From NCBI RefSeq assembly GCF_000312485.1, contig NZ_HE997643.1, positions 5,392 through 48,466 of the forward strand: 43,075 bases of DNA, in the 5' to 3' direction. The notes below the pieces were generated by a model. The model was given only the letters and a program-made list of their open reading frames with translations, ran no database searches and had not been told where the DNA came from. A program made the translations under genes and the position numbers. Positions 13,602-22,012 of this stretch are shown in pieces (position 1 is the stretch's first letter; every line of letters starts with the position of its first letter). Source of the stretch: Yersinia massiliensis CCUG 53443 (GTDB lineage Bacteria > Pseudomonadota > Gammaproteobacteria > Enterobacterales > Enterobacteriaceae).

Positions 13602-13802
13602 ATGAGAATGGATAAATATTCAAGCGGCTCATCCTACTGGTTCGGCGGCATAACCACGATGCTCGGTGCGCTGTCATTAAACGAGTGGGCGCTTGTCATT
13701 GGTATCGCCTGTACTGTCGGAACGTTCGGGGTGAACTGGTACTACAAGCGCAAAGAATACCAACTACGGGAGCGGTCAAATGTTTCCAGCTCTCCGCAAT
13801 AA
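13602..13802 (+). CDS. Holin, phage-21 S-type pinholin with dual start
   Basis: The 66-residue protein (MRMDKYSSGSSYWFGGITTM at the start) resembles the S21 pinholin (MKSMDKISTG) in start, length and two hydrophobic segments (about 12-27 and 30-48) before a basic tail (YYKRKEYQLRERS). Two Met codons, 13602 and 13608, are separated by Arg. GGGGGAG is placed so that both could be used, as in S21, where the longer form is the antiholin. It overlaps the endolysin gene by 23 bp. Pinholins make small membrane holes that depolarise the cell and release SAR endolysins. Confidence 0.85.
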   Translation: MRMDKYSSGSSYWFGGITTMLGALSLNEWALVIGIACTVGTFGVNWYYKRKEYQLRERSNVSSSPQ

Positions 13803-14262
13803 GATAATTGGCGTATCGGCTGCCGGGGCATTGGCAATTGCCGGAGCATTGCTTGGTGGTGACGATGGTTTAGAAGGCCGCAAGCATGTGGCTTACTACG
13901 ATGTCATTGGTGTTTTAACGGTCTGCGATGGCCACACCGGAAAAGACATCATCCCCAACAAAAAATATTCAGATGCTGAGTGCGACGCTTTATTGCAAAA
14001 AGACTTGGCCCCAGTACAGCGTACTGTAGATGCTGCGGTAAAAGTCCCACTGAGCAAATACCAGAAAGCTGCCTTGTACTCATTCACTTATAACGTAGGC
14101 CAGAGCGCATTCACTAAATCCACTCTGCTTAAAAAGCTCAACACAGGCGATATCAAAGGCGCTTGCGATGAGTTACGCCGCTGGATATATGCCGGTGGCA
14201 AGCCGTGGAAGGGGTTACAGAACCGTCGCGAGATAGAGAGGGAATTATGTTTAGCGGGATAA
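13780..14262 (+). CDS. SAR endolysin (lysozyme, GH24, R21-type)
   Basis: The 160-residue product is close in layout to R21. Residues 8-28 (KIIGVSAAGALAIAGALLGG) form a weakly hydrophobic signal-anchor-release segment. The catalytic triad follows as E32-(8)-D41-(5)-T47 in GLEGRKHVAYYDVIGVLT. CDGHTGKDI, YSFTYNVGQSAFTKSTLL and LRRWIYAGGKPWKGLQNRRE complete the family pattern. It cleaves peptidoglycan after leaving the membrane when the pinholin depolarises it. GGGAG precedes the ATG. Confidence 0.93.
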   Translation: MFPALRNKIIGVSAAGALAIAGALLGGDDGLEGRKHVAYYDVIGVLTVCDGHTGKDIIPNKKYSDAECDALLQKDLAPVQRTVDAAVKVPLSKYQKAALYSFTYNVGQSAFTKSTLLKKLNTGDIKGACDELRRWIYAGGKPWKGLQNRREIERELCLAG

Positions 14263-14639
14263 AGAACATATTCACCTATCTGCCTGCGCTACTGCTCATC
14301 ATTCTGGCTGGCTTATCGCTTTACTACTATCACGAAGCTGACGAGTGGCACGAGAAAGCAGACGCAATAGCCAAAGAGCGTGACGAAGTCCGGTTCATTC
14401 TCAGCAACCAGGTACGCATGGTTAACATCATCAACGATATCGCCAAGGCCAACGAGAATGACAAACAGAAAATTGCTCAAGCGGGTGAGGCTCGCGTTGT
14501 TTACATTCGAGAAGCGATTAAAGGCGACGATTGTACTAATAAGCCTGTTCCTGCTGCCGCTGCTGACCTCCTGCGAAAACACGCAAATCAAATACGTTCA
14601 GGTGCCACAGGTACCGATACCAGCAAGCTTACTTTCTGA
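14247..14639 (+). CDS. Rz: Rz inner-membrane spanin subunit
   Basis: The 130-residue protein starts MFSGIKNIFTYLPALLLIIL with one membrane segment (about residues 10-27). It continues as a long charged helix that would span the periplasm, as expected of an i-spanin. GAGAGGG lies upstream of the ATG at 14247, and the gene overlaps the endolysin end by 16 bases. Together with Rz1 it fuses inner and outer membranes in the last lysis step. Confidence 0.85.
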   Translation: MFSGIKNIFTYLPALLLIILAGLSLYYYHEADEWHEKADAIAKERDEVRFILSNQVRMVNIINDIAKANENDKQKIAQAGEARVVYIREAIKGDDCTNKPVPAAAADLLRKHANQIRSGATGTDTSKLTF

Positions 14640-14784
14640 CTGCATCCCTCCAGAGATATCCGAGATATTAACTTGGGGTAACAGCCTATTGCTGAATGAC
14701 ACCTTGTTGACGGTGATAGAGCAGTGCAACGCAGATAAGGCGAGCATTCGACAAATCGAATCAACCCGACAAGGTGATAAATAG
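14458..14784 (+). CDS. Rz1: Rz1 outer-membrane spanin lipoprotein
   Basis: In the +1 frame inside Rz, this frame has a hydrophobic signal (ATIVLISLFLLPLLTSC) ending in a lipobox with Cys39. A Pro-rich mature part (QVPQVPIPASLLSDCIPPEI) and an LTWGNSLLLNDTLL block common to larger Rz1 proteins follow. It extends 145 bases beyond the end of Rz. The ATG at 14458 has AAGG upstream; a GTG nine codons later would give a tighter signal peptide. Confidence 0.82.
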   Translation: MTNRKLLKRVRLALFTFEKRLKATIVLISLFLLPLLTSCENTQIKYVQVPQVPIPASLLSDCIPPEISEILTWGNSLLLNDTLLTVIEQCNADKASIRQIESTRQGDK

Positions 14785-14943
14785 AATTGTTCAACCCCGC
14801 AAGGAGTGTGATCACATCTTGCTGACGGGTAAGCCGTAAGTGGTGTAGCAACTCTGTGAAGACGTGGCAAAGCTGCGCTTGTCGCAACTTGAGTACAACA
14901 CACATATCACCTGACGTTTTATAGCGGCAGATCGAATAAGAGG

Positions 14944-14968
14944 GCTCGACTTAGGTCGGGCTTTTTTT
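14944..14968 (+). terminator. Terminator after the lysis cassette
   Basis: GCTCGAC (14944-14950), loop TTAG, GTCGGGC (14955-14961), then seven T. The 160 bases between Rz1 and this stem hold no supported gene. Confidence 0.85.
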
Positions 14969-15019
14969 ATGCAGTAAATCTAACGCCATGCCCGGCGTAA
15001 CCAACCATAGATCCTGTTT

Positions 15020-15107
15020 GGAAATGAGCCTCAGAGGAATGCCGGTATAGCTGGTGAGCTTCTATGGGCTGTCATTTCTGGGCACTGAGGGTCATTTCCA
15101 AAAGGAA
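15020..15107 (+). promoter_or_regulatory. Structured antirepressor leader, C4-antisense-RNA-like
   Basis: GGAAATGAGCCTCAG (15020-15034) and CTGAGGGTCATTTCC (15085-15099) pair at 14 of 15 positions and enclose 50 bases with smaller stems. The 3-prime arm can instead form TTCC-AAAA-GGAA (15096-15107), which covers the ribosome site of the antirepressor at 15114. A terminator lies just upstream. Position and shape resemble the C4 RNAs that control ant genes in P1/P4-type phages; family membership was not tested. Confidence 0.5.
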
Positions 15108-15113
15108 TACACT

Positions 15114-15689
15114 ATGAATTATCCAGTAATCAAAGAAGTAGAATTCAATGGTGATCATCTGACAACCGTTCGAAAAAACGGCATTGATTATGTGGCGATG
15201 AAACCAATTGTGGAAAGTATTGGCCTCGACTGGGCTTCGCAGACGGTAAAGCTGAATAAAGACCGCGAGAAGTACGGGTGTTGTGATATCGCAATACCTT
15301 CTAAAGGCGGTATTCAAAACATGCTCTGCCTTCCACTACGCAAACTCAACGGCTGGCTGTTCAGTATCAACCCTGCAAGGGTTAAGGCATCAATTCGGGG
15401 TAAGTTGGTCGAATATCAAGAAGAGTGCTTTGCTGCTCTGCATGACTACTGGACTAAAGGCGTAGCAATCAATCCCCGCAAACAAAGCATCATGGAAGAA
15501 CTTAACCAGGCTTGTGCGGACATGAAACATGATAAGCGCATTGCCAGCATGTTTGGCACTGGACTTAATGAGTGGAAGGGCGTGAAAGCGGGGCATTTAT
15601 CAAAGATCAAATCACTGGTTCAGGAAGCCAACGAGCTGATTTGTTACGTGCTGGCTGAAACAGGGAAAGGGAAGGTAACCCGAACATGA
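15114..15689 (+). CDS. Phage antirepressor, P22_AR_N family
   Basis: The 191-residue protein starts MNYPVIKEVEFNGDHLTTVR and has the P22 antirepressor N-domain pattern: DYVAMKPIVESIGLDWASQT, KLNKDREKYGCCDI, LPLRKLNGWLFSINPARV and YQEECFAALHDYW. The C-terminal part (about 130-191) is helical. AAGGA lies eight bases before the ATG. Proteins of this family inactivate phage repressors by direct binding. It lies outside the immunity region, in the late strand after lysis, with a structured leader. It overlaps the next small gene by ATGA. Confidence 0.85.
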   Translation: MNYPVIKEVEFNGDHLTTVRKNGIDYVAMKPIVESIGLDWASQTVKLNKDREKYGCCDIAIPSKGGIQNMLCLPLRKLNGWLFSINPARVKASIRGKLVEYQEECFAALHDYWTKGVAINPRKQSIMEELNQACADMKHDKRIASMFGTGLNEWKGVKAGHLSKIKSLVQEANELICYVLAETGKGKVTRT

Positions 15690-15856
15690 CCAACGGCGAG
15701 AAACAGCAACTGGAAACTATCTGCCGTTACTTGAAGGATGGTTTCCAGTATTTGAATTGTGGCCGGATATCTATTGGCTTATCGAATGTTGAGAAGGCGG
15801 AGATCCTTCTCGATGTTTTACTGGCGACAGAAGACCAGAAGCGGTCAAAGCGATAA
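15686..15856 (+). CDS. Small protein coupled to the antirepressor (56 aa)
   Basis: The ATG at 15686 overlaps the antirepressor stop. The product starts MTNGEKQQLETICRYLKDGF, is helical, and ends in a basic tail (DQKRSKR). The overlap suggests co-expression, and a helper or regulator role is possible. Not recognised. The following 120 bases hold only short inverted repeats. Confidence 0.6.
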   Translation: MTNGEKQQLETICRYLKDGFQYLNCGRISIGLSNVEKAEILLDVLLATEDQKRSKR

Positions 15857-15980
15857 ATAGGAGGCTCTGAAATCGGAGCCGCCTCAATCGAGAGCCACTT
15901 TCACAACGGCTTTTAATTACCAATTACAAAATGAAGCAGGTCCTTGGTATTGTGTAGGAGAACACTAACCGAGGATGTAA

Positions 15981-16169
15981 ATGATGGAATGGATCGACAT
16001 AGAGGTAGAAGAGCCAGCGCTTTATCAACGCATTTGGGTTCAGAGTGATCAGGGCAACATCCTTTGTGATTATGCTGGAGATCGTAAAATTAGAAATGTC
16101 GAAGGTTTTGTTGAGATTAACTATAGAAATTTTGTAATCCAGCGCTGGAAGCCATACATACAAGAATAG
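15981..16169 (+). CDS. Small Trp/Tyr-rich phage protein (62 aa)
   Basis: The protein opens MMEWIDIEVEEPALYQRIWV and ends VIQRWKPYIQE, a frame of strand and aromatic residues reminiscent of DUF551-like small phage proteins (W-x-P ... G-x-x ... W-x-P). GAGG is placed for the ATGs at 15981 and 15984. A terminator follows at once, so this looks like an independently expressed unit. Confidence 0.7.
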   Translation: MMEWIDIEVEEPALYQRIWVQSDQGNILCDYAGDRKIRNVEGFVEINYRNFVIQRWKPYIQE

Positions 16170-16174
16170 TTAAG

Positions 16175-16194
16175 CCGCCTACGGGCGGTTTTTT
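16175..16194 (+). terminator. Rho-independent terminator
   Basis: CCGCC (16175-16179), loop TACG, GGCGG (16184-16188), then six T. It ends the rightward unit before the reverse-strand gene pair. Confidence 0.88.
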
Positions 16195-16361
16195 ATTTGA
16201 TGCTATTTATAAAACTCTGCAAAAGGTGCTCACAAGTGCCTTTGACAGAATCTTATATAGGTTTTCAATCGTGTTGGTCTCGCCATTTCCGAGTGGGAGA
16301 CTTTACCAACCAGCGGAATATTCTAAATGGCGACCAAAAAGAAAACTGGCCGCCACAATTA

Positions 16362-16601
16362 CTAGCCTCGCGCTTCTCTGCCGTCTTCATCTTCGGCAAC
16401 GCGATAGCGCCAGTACTTATCAGGCTTAACCCAAACAACATCTATGCCGCTATCGACTCTGAATTTATTAATGACTTTAGTCGATAGGGCTTGGTTTCCA
16501 TCTGCATTCTCTTTTAGGTGCTGCTCTTGACCGCCTTTCACAAGGTAATCAACAACGTCCTGCTGATATAGGCAACCGTCATTTTTTAATTCGCCCATCA
16601 T
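16362..16601 (-). CDS. DUF6953-like protein
   Basis: The 79-residue product contains LYQQDVVDYLVK, NADGNQALSTKVINKF and a closing DVVWVKPDKYWRYRVAEDED. This is the pattern of a small family common in enterobacterial prophages that I associate with DUF6953. The ATG at 16601 has no ribosome site. The frame stays open upstream with protein-like sequence (HQYSVADISSWMM), so the true start or a coupling to the preceding gene is unclear. It is on the reverse strand with the DUF2158 gene, against the late transcript. Confidence 0.7.
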   Translation of the reverse strand: MMGELKNDGCLYQQDVVDYLVKGGQEQHLKENADGNQALSTKVINKFRVDSGIDVVWVKPDKYWRYRVAEDEDGREARG

Positions 16602-16645
16602 CCAAGAAGAAATATCAGCTACTGAATACTGGTGGGCGTTTGGGA

Positions 16646-16828
16646 CTATGGCTTTGGGACGACTAGTTCCAAGGAGTCCGGCTTAAAATAACCTTGCTCA
16701 AGTTTCTTTCCTGCAAACCATTGACACAGGAAAGAGTTACCCTGAGAAGATAAGAAAACCTTTACGGTCATGTCTGGACCTCCAGATTTCAACTTAACAA
16801 TGTCACCTGCTTTAAACTCGTCACTCAT
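16646..16828 (-). CDS. DUF2158 (YodC-like) protein
   Basis: The 60-residue protein reads MSDEFKAGDIVKLKSGGPDM early, then CQWFAGKKLEQGYFKPDSLE, the DUF2158 signature. GGGAG precedes the ATG at 16828. Members are small beta-barrel-like proteins of unknown function, frequent in mobile elements. It starts 25 bp from the terminase small subunit gene and faces away from it, so a divergent promoter region must lie in that short gap. Confidence 0.85.
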   Translation of the reverse strand: MSDEFKAGDIVKLKSGGPDMTVKVFLSSQGNSFLCQWFAGKKLEQGYFKPDSLELVVPKP

Positions 16829-16853
16829 AACATCTCCCTATAGCTAGGTATAT

Positions 16854-17435
16854 ATGGCACTCACCGACAAGCAAGAAATGTTCTGTCGCGAGTACCTCAT
16901 CGATTTGAACGCCACGCAAGCGGCAATTCGGGCGGGGTACAGCGAAAATACCGCCCGGAAGATTGGTAGTGAGAACCTCACAAAACCAGACGTCCAGAAC
17001 AGAATCGCCGAACTTAAATTACAACGCAATGAGCAGGTTAACATTGACGCGGCTTATGTTTTGAGACGCTTGGTTGAAATCGACCAAATGGATGTCCTTG
17101 ATATCGTGAAGGATGACCTCTCTCTTAAACCTGTTAGTGAATGGCCTCCTACATGGCGGCGCTATATTTCAGGGTTTGACGTCGCCGAGATGTTCGAAAA
17201 CTCAGGTGAGGGCGGCACTCGAGAGTTGGCCGGCATCCTCAAGAAGATCAAATGGCCGGACAAGGTGAAGAACCTTGAACTGCTCGGTAAGCACATCTCA
17301 GTGATGGCATTCAAAGAACAAATTGAGCAATCCGGATCTATAACTCACAACATTATGCCAGTCCCGACCTGTAACAGCGCTGACGAATGGGAGGCAGCCG
17401 CACAGCAACAGCAAAGCGAGGTATTAGGCAAATGA
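16854..17435 (+). CDS. terS: Terminase small subunit
   Basis: The 193-residue protein opens [20 protein letters not shown], then [20 protein letters not shown], the helix-turn-helix of the terminase_2 family. An oligomerisation region and a Gln-rich C-terminus ([13 protein letters not shown]) follow. It binds the packaging site and regulates the large subunit. It overlaps terL by four bases (ATGA). Confidence 0.93.
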   Translation: MALTDKQEMFCREYLIDLNATQAAIRAGYSENTARKIGSENLTKPDVQNRIAELKLQRNEQVNIDAAYVLRRLVEIDQMDVLDIVKDDLSLKPVSEWPPTWRRYISGFDVAEMFENSGEGGTRELAGILKKIKWPDKVKNLELLGKHISVMAFKEQIEQSGSITHNIMPVPTCNSADEWEAAAQQQQSEVLGK

Positions 17436-18991
17436 GCTACAACGTAGTTTGGAAGCCGTTACCTGGTTCTCAGTCGCTTTCGTTGAGTTGTCCGTGTGAT
17501 GAAATCCTTTTCGAAGGAACCCGAGGACCGGGTAAAACAGCCGCTCAGTTGGCTCGCTTTCGGCGAAAGGTTGGACTGGGTTACGGCACGTTCTGGCGCG
17601 GTGTCATCTTCGATACAGAATATAAAAACCTTGCCGATATTATTACTCAGTCAAAGCGCATGTATCGCCTGTTTGGTGATGGCGCTCGTTTTCTTGCCTC
17701 CGCATCGGAATTGCGTTGGGTCTGGCCCACCGGTGAAGAGTTACTTTTCAGGTTTGGTAAAGAAGAGAACGATTATTGGGACTATCACGGTCAAGAGTTC
17801 CCGTTTATCGGCTTTAATGAGCTGACAAAGCAGCCTAACGCAGACTTCTATGAGTCGATGTTCTCCTGTCGGCGGTCATCGTTCAGGCCACAAGATTACC
17901 CGCTACCTGATGGCTCGTTACTGCCAAACATCCCGCTTGAGACATTCAATACTACCAACCCGTTTGGCATAGGCCATACATGGGTGAAGAAACGCTTCAT
18001 TGAGCCAGCGCCGCGCGGAACGATAATCCGTGATACTCAGATGGTGCCAAATCCGCAGACTCAGCAGGATGAGGAAATAACCCTTACGAGGGTGGCTATT
18101 CATGGCTCGTTCAAAGAAAACCCGTATCTCGACCCCGTTTATATTGCCTCACTGATGAACATCAAAGACCCCAACAAACGCAAAGCTTGGGTCGAAGGCT
18201 CATGGGATGTGACCAGCGGCGGGCGGTTTGACCATCTGTGGAATGAGAGCATTCACGTTATAAAGCCATTCCGCATACCAGATAGTTGGACTGTTGACCG
18301 ATCTCACGACTGGGGCGAGTCGAAGCCATTTTCTAATCTTTGGTGGGCTCAAGCCGATGGTACAGAGGCATCGCTACCGGATGGCACCAAGTTCTGCCCG
18401 CCAGCCGGTTCGCTGATTCTTATTGGCGAGTGGTATGGCTGCCCGACTGATGAGCTGAATAAAGGCTTGAACATGTCATCAACTAACGTTGCCAAAGGCG
18501 TTGCATGGTTGGATAAGCGTCTTGTTGGTGAGGATATTGCTGAGCCTGAGGAAACTAAAGGGCAAGGCCAGATGCATATCATGCCTGGTATTTGCAAAAA
18601 GGTTATTCCGGGCCCTGCTGATGGGTCCATTTTCAATACTGGAGACAGTGAGTTATCAATCGCGCAAAAAATGGAAGCTCAGGGTGTTAAATGGCTTCCA
18701 GCGAATAAAAAACCTGGGTCCCGCATTAACGGTGCGTCTCTATTCGCGGACATGCTTGAGGCTGTTGTTGAAGGCAAAGCCGCTGAATCAGGGATGCCGG
18801 AGAAACCTGCATTCTATGTTTTCAACTATTGTCGTGGTTGGATAAGCCGCATACCGTCGCTTGTCCGTGATGATAAAAACCCTGATGACGTAGATACCAC
18901 TCAAGAAGACCATGACTGGGATGGCACTCGCTATCGCGTATTGCATGTCCATTACAAGCCAACCGGCAAAGTCACTCAACTACGGATGTAA
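17432..18991 (+). CDS. terL: Terminase large subunit
   Basis: The 519-residue motor protein has a Walker A GTRGPGKT at residues 29-36 and a Walker B-like strand FIGFNE at about 125-130, with Asn-Glu in place of the more usual Asp-Glu. A coupling motif TTNP lies near 186 and a C-terminal nuclease domain beginning near [10 protein letters not shown] has acidic residues. It pumps DNA into the prohead and cuts concatemers. The ATG at 17432 overlaps the terS stop. Confidence 0.93.
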   Translation: MSYNVVWKPLPGSQSLSLSCPCDEILFEGTRGPGKTAAQLARFRRKVGLGYGTFWRGVIFDTEYKNLADIITQSKRMYRLFGDGARFLASASELRWVWPTGEELLFRFGKEENDYWDYHGQEFPFIGFNELTKQPNADFYESMFSCRRSSFRPQDYPLPDGSLLPNIPLETFNTTNPFGIGHTWVKKRFIEPAPRGTIIRDTQMVPNPQTQQDEEITLTRVAIHGSFKENPYLDPVYIASLMNIKDPNKRKAWVEGSWDVTSGGRFDHLWNESIHVIKPFRIPDSWTVDRSHDWGESKPFSNLWWAQADGTEASLPDGTKFCPPAGSLILIGEWYGCPTDELNKGLNMSSTNVAKGVAWLDKRLVGEDIAEPEETKGQGQMHIMPGICKKVIPGPADGSIFNTGDSELSIAQKMEAQGVKWLPANKKPGSRINGASLFADMLEAVVEGKAAESGMPEKPAFYVFNYCRGWISRIPSLVRDDKNPDDVDTTQEDHDWDGTRYRVLHVHYKPTGKVTQLRM

Positions 18992-18994
18992 CCC

Positions 18995-20383
18995 ATGCCA
19001 GATATTTCAACACCCAATCTCGATTATGGGAACATGACCGAGGCGTGGGACATTAATGACGCTCTGATGGGCGGTACGCTTTATATGCGCCAGCTCGGAG
19101 AGCAGCATTTACCCAGATGGCCCAATGAAGATGGTGATAGCTACAAGCAGCGGCTATCCGTAGCTACATTGCTACCAGCTTATGAAGAAACGATTAAGAA
19201 TAACGTTGGGCGGGTATTTTCTGAGCCAACACAACTTAGCGAGGCTACGCCTGATGTAATTATTGATTACACCAAGAATTTTGACTTGGAAGGAAATCGC
19301 TTGGATGTGTGGTCGCAGGAATACTTCAGCCTCGCCCTGCAATATGGACTTGCTCATGCTCTGGTGGATTATCCCCGCGTAGGTGATATCAAAACAAAAG
19401 CTGAAGAGAAAGCGACTGGCGCACGTCCTTATGTTGTCTTAATTAACCCGCGTCAGGTTATCGGCTGGAAGTCAGAAACTAAAGATGGGAAAGTCAGGCT
19501 CACTGAGTTGCGGATAAAAGAAATTGTTGTCGAAGATGCTGAAAATTACGCACAGCACAAGATTGAGCAAATTCGCAAGCTTACTCCTGGTGCTGTTGAG
19601 TTACATCGTAAGTCAACTGGCAAGAGTGCAGATGGTGGTGATGTGTGGGTTATTCATGATGCATGGGAAACATCACGTAATGATATTACCTTGGTTACTC
19701 TTTACACCAAACGCACTGGTTTTATGTGTGCAACACCACCACTTATTAGCTTGGCACTGCTGAATATCAAACATTGGCAGAGTCAAAGCGAGCAAGACAA
19801 CATTCTTCACGTTGCCAGAGTGCCGTTGCTGACGGTATTTGGATTGGAAGATGGGCAAGAATTAACGATTGGCGCATCAACTGCCACCAGATTCTCTGAC
19901 CGCTCAAAGCAAGGCCTTGAGTATGTAGAACATACTGGTTCTGCTATCAAGTCAGGGAAGGATTCACTGAATGATTTAGTTGAGCAAATGCGACAAGCTG
20001 GGGCAAAGATGCTCCGCGCAGAGAACACTTCAACGAAAGCGGTGGATCAAGTCACTGAGGAGCGCATGCAAGAGCAATCGCCGCTCTATACCATGTCCAA
20101 CTCTCTTGAAGATGCACTGGATAATATTCTGCAGATCATGGCGGAGTGGTCGGGTGAGAATGACGGTGGCAGTGTTGATATTCGCACTGAACTGGAGACG
20201 GCAGAGCAGGCGTTTAATTCGACCTCTGCGTTAGCTATACAGGCATTGCGTCAAGGTGGGGATATTCGACCTATCGATGCGGTTCGAGCCCTGCAAGTTC
20301 TTAAGATTATCGATCCCGACGCTAAGCCGGATGAAGTATTGGACGAGCTTAACAACTTGGGCCCAACCATCGCAGGTGGCTAA
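18995..20383 (+). CDS. Portal protein (DUF4055)
   Basis: The 462-residue protein has the DUF4055 layout: an early LPRWPNEDGDSYKQRLSVAT, TIKNNVGRVFS, a core with YVVLINPRQVIGWK, and a C-terminal NTSTKAVDQVTEERMQEQSP helix. Position directly after terL and before MuF supports portal function. The dodecameric ring would form the DNA channel at one capsid vertex. Confidence 0.88.
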   Translation: MPDISTPNLDYGNMTEAWDINDALMGGTLYMRQLGEQHLPRWPNEDGDSYKQRLSVATLLPAYEETIKNNVGRVFSEPTQLSEATPDVIIDYTKNFDLEGNRLDVWSQEYFSLALQYGLAHALVDYPRVGDIKTKAEEKATGARPYVVLINPRQVIGWKSETKDGKVRLTELRIKEIVVEDAENYAQHKIEQIRKLTPGAVELHRKSTGKSADGGDVWVIHDAWETSRNDITLVTLYTKRTGFMCATPPLISLALLNIKHWQSQSEQDNILHVARVPLLTVFGLEDGQELTIGASTATRFSDRSKQGLEYVEHTGSAIKSGKDSLNDLVEQMRQAGAKMLRAENTSTKAVDQVTEERMQEQSPLYTMSNSLEDALDNILQIMAEWSGENDGGSVDIRTELETAEQAFNSTSALAIQALRQGGDIRPIDAVRALQVLKIIDPDAKPDEVLDELNNLGPTIAGG

Positions 20384-21472
20384 ATGGCAACGATTAACGA
20401 AAGGCTACGTGATGAAACAATAGCACATAGCCTGTTTCAATCTCGTTATGGTTCTGGTGTTGCCCGTGAAATGGTTAAGGTGCTCAACGAGAGCGACGTA
20501 GAGCTATCTACTCGATTAATTGTGGCTCTTGATGGGGTTAATCCAAACAGTGTCACTGTGAAGCGCTTGGAGAGTTTGCTGGCGAGTGTGCGCCTAGTGA
20601 ATAAACAAGCTATTAATGCGATGTATGTCTCTTTGTCCGATGAACTATTGGACTTTGCCAAGCATGAGGCCGGTTATCAGTTGAGTTTGTTTGACTCGCT
20701 ATTGCCGGGGGCAGTTTTAAACCGATTCCCGTTAGTAGCAATCACCCAAGAGCAGGTTTACGCCGCGGCAATGGCTCAGCCGTTCCAAGGGCGATTATTG
20801 CGAGACTGGGCGGAAAATATCGAAGCTGACCGGATGACCCGTATTATCAATGCTGTTAAAAACGGTTACCTGGCTGGTGATACCGTTGAGCAGATAGCGA
20901 GAAAGGTTCGTGGCACTAAAGCAAGAAACTATCAAGATGGTGCAATAGAGGCGGGACGGAAGAATGTTACTGCTGTGGTGAAAACGGCTGTCACTCACTT
21001 GGCTGCTGTCGCGCGGGATAAGTTTGCTGATAACAACAGCAATATTATCGATGCCAAACAATGGCTCAGTACATTGGACAATAAAACCTCTCACGACTGC
21101 ATTATCCGCGATCGCCTCAAATACACGCTGGAAGGTAAACCCATCGGGCACAAGGTTCCATATCTTCAAGGACCGGGACGCATTCATTTCTGCTGCCGTT
21201 CGATGGAGACTTTAATCACTAAGTCATGGCGTGAGTTGGGGATAGATATCGACGAAATGGACGAAGGTACTCGAGCCAGCATGGATGGGCAAGTACCAGC
21301 GGGAACGACATACGGCGAGTGGTTGCAACGGCAATCTTACCGCCGACAAGTTCAGGTGCTGGGAGAGACTCGCGCCAGACTGATGAGAGACGGTGGCATG
21401 CGTACAGATGAATTCTTTAGTGATACAGGCGAGTGGTTGAAGCTAAAGCAATTACAACAAATTGAACTGTGA
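20384..21472 (+). CDS. Minor head protein with MuF domain
   Basis: The 362-residue protein begins directly after the portal stop. Its C-terminal half carries the MuF pattern WLSTLDNKTSHDCIIRDRLK ... GPGRIHFCCRSMETL (about residues 225-280). The N-terminal half is helical. MuF proteins associate with the portal inside the capsid and can be ejected with the DNA. No toxin domain is fused at the C-terminus (ends KLKQLQQIEL). Confidence 0.88.
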   Translation: MATINERLRDETIAHSLFQSRYGSGVAREMVKVLNESDVELSTRLIVALDGVNPNSVTVKRLESLLASVRLVNKQAINAMYVSLSDELLDFAKHEAGYQLSLFDSLLPGAVLNRFPLVAITQEQVYAAAMAQPFQGRLLRDWAENIEADRMTRIINAVKNGYLAGDTVEQIARKVRGTKARNYQDGAIEAGRKNVTAVVKTAVTHLAAVARDKFADNNSNIIDAKQWLSTLDNKTSHDCIIRDRLKYTLEGKPIGHKVPYLQGPGRIHFCCRSMETLITKSWRELGIDIDEMDEGTRASMDGQVPAGTTYGEWLQRQSYRRQVQVLGETRARLMRDGGMRTDEFFSDTGEWLKLKQLQQIEL

Positions 21473-21559
21473 ACACTGGGTATTATCTTCTTGCTGGCAC
21501 TAGCGAATAAGGTTCAAACATGGAAGTATTATGCTTTATTTATGCGAATGAGATGATAC

Positions 21560-21808
21560 ATGGACATTGCCAAAGTTATAGAAAATGTACTCTATAACCA
21601 GAGTGCTGAAAATGGGAAAACCGGAATAGAGACTGATATACCCGGACTGATGCGTATTCTTGAGAAGTACGGCTATGGGCATCTACAGCGAGAGGAGTTG
21701 GAAGACACAATACGAAACCAAAATAAGATTAAGTTTGCGATTACTGAGTTTTCAAACGGAGAAACAGAGATTTCGCTTATTTCTTATAGTGGCTTATCAG
21801 AGTACTAA
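21560..21808 (+). CDS. Small protein between head genes (82 aa)
   Basis: The product starts MDIAKVIENVLYNQSAENGK and ends EISLISYSGLSEY. The ribosome site before the ATG at 21560 is weak (GAG). Flanking spacers are AT-rich and a terminator follows at 21906, so it may be a small inserted unit. Not recognised. Confidence 0.5.
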   Translation: MDIAKVIENVLYNQSAENGKTGIETDIPGLMRILEKYGYGHLQREELEDTIRNQNKIKFAITEFSNGETEISLISYSGLSEY

Positions 21809-21905
21809 ACGTGTAGTTCTAAATCATATTATCAGCAACCTTCTGTTTTTACCGTTCTGACCAATATGAAATAACACATTTAGCCAAATAATCACCAATT
21901 GATTC

Positions 21906-21932
21906 AACCCCGCCACCGAGCGGGGTTTTTTA
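21906..21932 (+). terminator. Terminator within the head operon
   Basis: AACCCCGC (21906-21913) with GCGGGGTT (21920-21927), loop CACCGA, then T to 21932. It would be read through by Q-modified polymerase. Confidence 0.88.
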
Positions 21933-22012
21933 TTACCTGTCGTTAGCGGATGCAATACGGCGAGCGGGTCGGATGACCTTTTTAAAATGGCCGGAAGGCT
22001 TGGAGATTAACC

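Noticed and set aside
14588-14905. Two overlapping reverse-strand frames of about 100 residues over Rz1
   Set aside because: They are antisense to the well-supported spanin genes, have no ribosome sites and no domain-like sequence.
16197-16487. Forward 96-residue frame
   Set aside because: It is antisense to the DUF6953-like gene for much of its length, follows a terminator directly and has no ribosome site.
20384-21472. Toxin domain fused to the MuF protein
   Set aside because: MuF proteins can carry C-terminal toxins, but this one ends about 80 residues after the MuF motif with no extra domain.
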